NCBI GenBank assembly: GCA_947629605.1
Contig: CANREK010000024.1
Coordinates: forward strand, 1-11,504
DNA length: 11,504 nt
Direction: 5' to 3'
From: an uncultured Clostridia bacterium
Lineage (GTDB): Bacteria > Bacillota > Clostridia > Christensenellales > Borkfalkiaceae
Shown: positions 10,224 to 11,504 of the stretch, piece after piece
Position numbering within the stretch: the stretch's first letter is position 1
Layout: every line of letters starts with the position of its first letter
Made by a program: the position numbers and the translations under genes
Notes under the pieces: generated by a model
Told to the model about the DNA's origin: nothing
Seen by the model: the letters and a program-made list of their open reading frames with translations, nothing else
The model's database searches: none

Positions 10224-11504
10224 TCATTTGCAATAAAAGATGGCGCTGTCGTCAAGCGTTTTTCCGTCCGCAAAGAGTGTTCCGTCCTTGCCGAAGCGGA
10301 GATACCTGCACGTCGCATAGGAGATGAACGCATAGCCGTATTCCGTTTCGACGGGATAGAACCGCGAAGCGTTGCCCGAGACGGCGCCGAGAACGACGGC
10401 ATTGCCCGAGACCGACCAATACGACGCCCCGTTGAAGATGCGCACGCTCCCGTCGCCGTCCGCATACGGCCGCACGACGAACACGTTGCCGGCGTTGAGG
10501 TCGGAGGCGAGCAGGAGAGAGCTCCCCTGCGAGACGAGCGGCATGCCCGAAAGGCTGTCGTACAGCACATATTGCCCCGTAGGGAGCGGGATCTGTGTGG
10601 GTGCGGTGCAGAATTCTCTGAGAATGCTTTCGAGCGTCTTGCCGCCGAGAATGACCCTGTGCGTCTCGTCCGTCGTTCTGAGCACGGAGAATTTTTCGAG
10701 AATGGTCTCATAGCTGTCGGAGAGGGCGTCGACCTTGTTCGGCGCGGGGATGGTGTAGATGCCCCACGCGGTATTCTCCCAATTATTGTTGATCTTATAC
10801 GCCCAATCGACCCAGTGCCACCCGGCGCGGTTGAGCAGTCCCAAGACGTATTCCCACTGCTCGGCGTCGCCGTAGTTGTTGAATTCCCCCATCTGAATGG
10901 GCACGCCGAAGTTCATCTTGGTGACGCCCGCGACCTTCTCGTTCCAGCTTTGGCCGTGCGCGGTGTACTGTCCCCCATCGCTCATGTTCGTGTAGTGGTG
11001 GAAGGAGTACATGCAGTTCTCCCAGCCGTATCTCGACGGCATGGGAAGATCTTTGCCGTCCCAGCACGATTCAAAGATGACGATGTGGTCCTCATCCTGT
11101 GCGCGGATTGCGTCGTAGATCTTGTCAAAGACGGCGAAATGTCTGTCCGTCGTCGTCATCGTGCCCACGTCGAGCCGTTCGCCCGGTTCATTCAGAATAT
11201 CATAGCCCGCGACGGCGGGGTTGTCCTTATAGTGCGCGGCGAGCGCCGACCAAAGATCGACGGTGAGGTCGATCATGCGGGAATTGTGGTAGAAGTTGAC
11301 GTTCTCCTTGCTCTTGACCTCTCCGCTGTGGTCCTGCCCGTTCTGCGAGCCGTACGCCCCGTGCAGGTCCAAGATGGTGTACATGCCCAAGGCGGCGGCC
11401 TTTTCAACAAAATCATCGAGCATGGAGAAGTCATAATCGCCCGCGTTGTCGTAGCTTTCGACGGCGTCGATGTCCACCGTCATATAGGTGAAGGGCAGAC
11501 GGAT
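10224..11504 (-). CDS. GH5-type glycoside hydrolase (cellulase family), 5' end outside the window
   Basis: The gene reads off the right edge: the frame continues past the first internal Met (11483) as IRLPFTY, a GH5 beta-strand, so the N-terminus and any signal peptide are missing. Numbering from that Met, the (beta/alpha)8 domain shows TILDLHGAYGSQNG (36-49), YDILNEPGE with acid/base Glu99, FHHYTN (161-166) and PIQMGEFNNYG with nucleophile Glu200. HWVDWAYK (223-230) supplies an aromatic subsite. From about residue 285 to 419 follows a beta-rich region with repeated aromatic/Gly patterns (RIFNGASYWSVSG, RYLRFGKDGTLFADG), resembling a beta-trefoil or fascin-like carbohydrate-binding module. 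The substrate is unresolved: beta-1,4- or beta-1,3-glucan or a host glycoside. It probably forms an operon with the TetR gene 13 nt downstream. Confidence 0.88.
   Translation of the reverse strand: MRLPFTYMTVDIDAVESYDNAGDYDFSMLDDFVEKAAALGMYTILDLHGAYGSQNGQDHSGEVKSKENVNFYHNSRMIDLTVDLWSALAAHYKDNPAVAGYDILNEPGERLDVGTMTTTDRHFAVFDKIYDAIRAQDEDHIVIFESCWDGKDLPMPSRYGWENCMYSFHHYTNMSDGGQYTAHGQSWNEKVAGVTKMNFGVPIQMGEFNNYGDAEQWEYVLGLLNRAGWHWVDWAYKINNNWENTAWGIYTIPAPNKVDALSDSYETILEKFSVLRTTDETHRVILGGKTLESILREFCTAPTQIPLPTGQYVLYDSLSGMPLVSQGSSLLLASDLNAGNVFVVRPYADGDGSVRIFNGASYWSVSGNAVVLGAVSGNASRFYPVETEYGYAFISYATCRYLRFGKDGTLFADGKTLDDSAIFYCK

Overview
The window reads as part of the chromosome of an endospore-forming (or recently ancestral endospore-forming) Firmicute of the class Clostridia, with a GC-rich background. 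The anchor is a spoIIGA-sigE-sigG cluster at 3872-6210, an arrangement confined to endospore formers. No taxonomic marker finer than that is present. The GC-rich, C-ending codon use and the many short intergenic repeats are reminiscent of uncultured gut Clostridia, but that is inference.

Layout. 1-282 holds short inverted-repeat elements and a terminator. 283-792 (minus) is a small P-loop kinase with its own sigma-A promoter. 793-1249 holds a MITE-like element of about 113 bp, a second terminator-like hairpin and a promoter. 1250-3441 (plus) is a two-gene restriction-modification operon: a gamma-class adenine methyltransferase followed by a probable restriction endonuclease. Its AT-rich composition marks it as an acquired insert. 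A bidirectional terminator separates it from a tRNA-Arg(ACG) at 3581-3657 (minus).

3808-6210 is the sporulation block. A Spo0A-type promoter drives spoIIGA (the protease that activates pro-sigma-E), sigE (overlapping spoIIGA by 50 nt) and then sigG after a 70-nt gap. A strong GC-rich terminator closes it.

6457-8157 is a divergent module. An HxlR-family regulator (minus) faces a cupin gene and a sirtuin gene (plus), which overlap by 4 nt. The sirtuin carries Gln in place of the catalytic His and resembles the SirTM (class M) ADP-ribosylating sirtuins. The lipoate-carrier and macrodomain partners known for that class are not in the window.

8158-8684 is a gene-free stretch made almost wholly of shuffled repeat modules, also seen at 1-250, 940-1060 and 6278-6443. 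Then come three minus-strand genes: a DUF2238/YjdF-like membrane protein (8685-9422), a TetR regulator (9695-10210) and a GH5-type glycosidase cut by the right edge (10224-11504). The gap at 9423-9694 holds a dense cluster of DnaA-box-like sequences, two of them perfect. The glycosidase and TetR genes lie 13 nt apart and probably form one operon.

The most interesting signals are the DnaA-box cluster away from dnaA, the orphan SirTM-like sirtuin coupled to a cupin, the spoIIG-type promoter with its unusual 22-bp spacer, and the families of small terminal-inverted-repeat elements.
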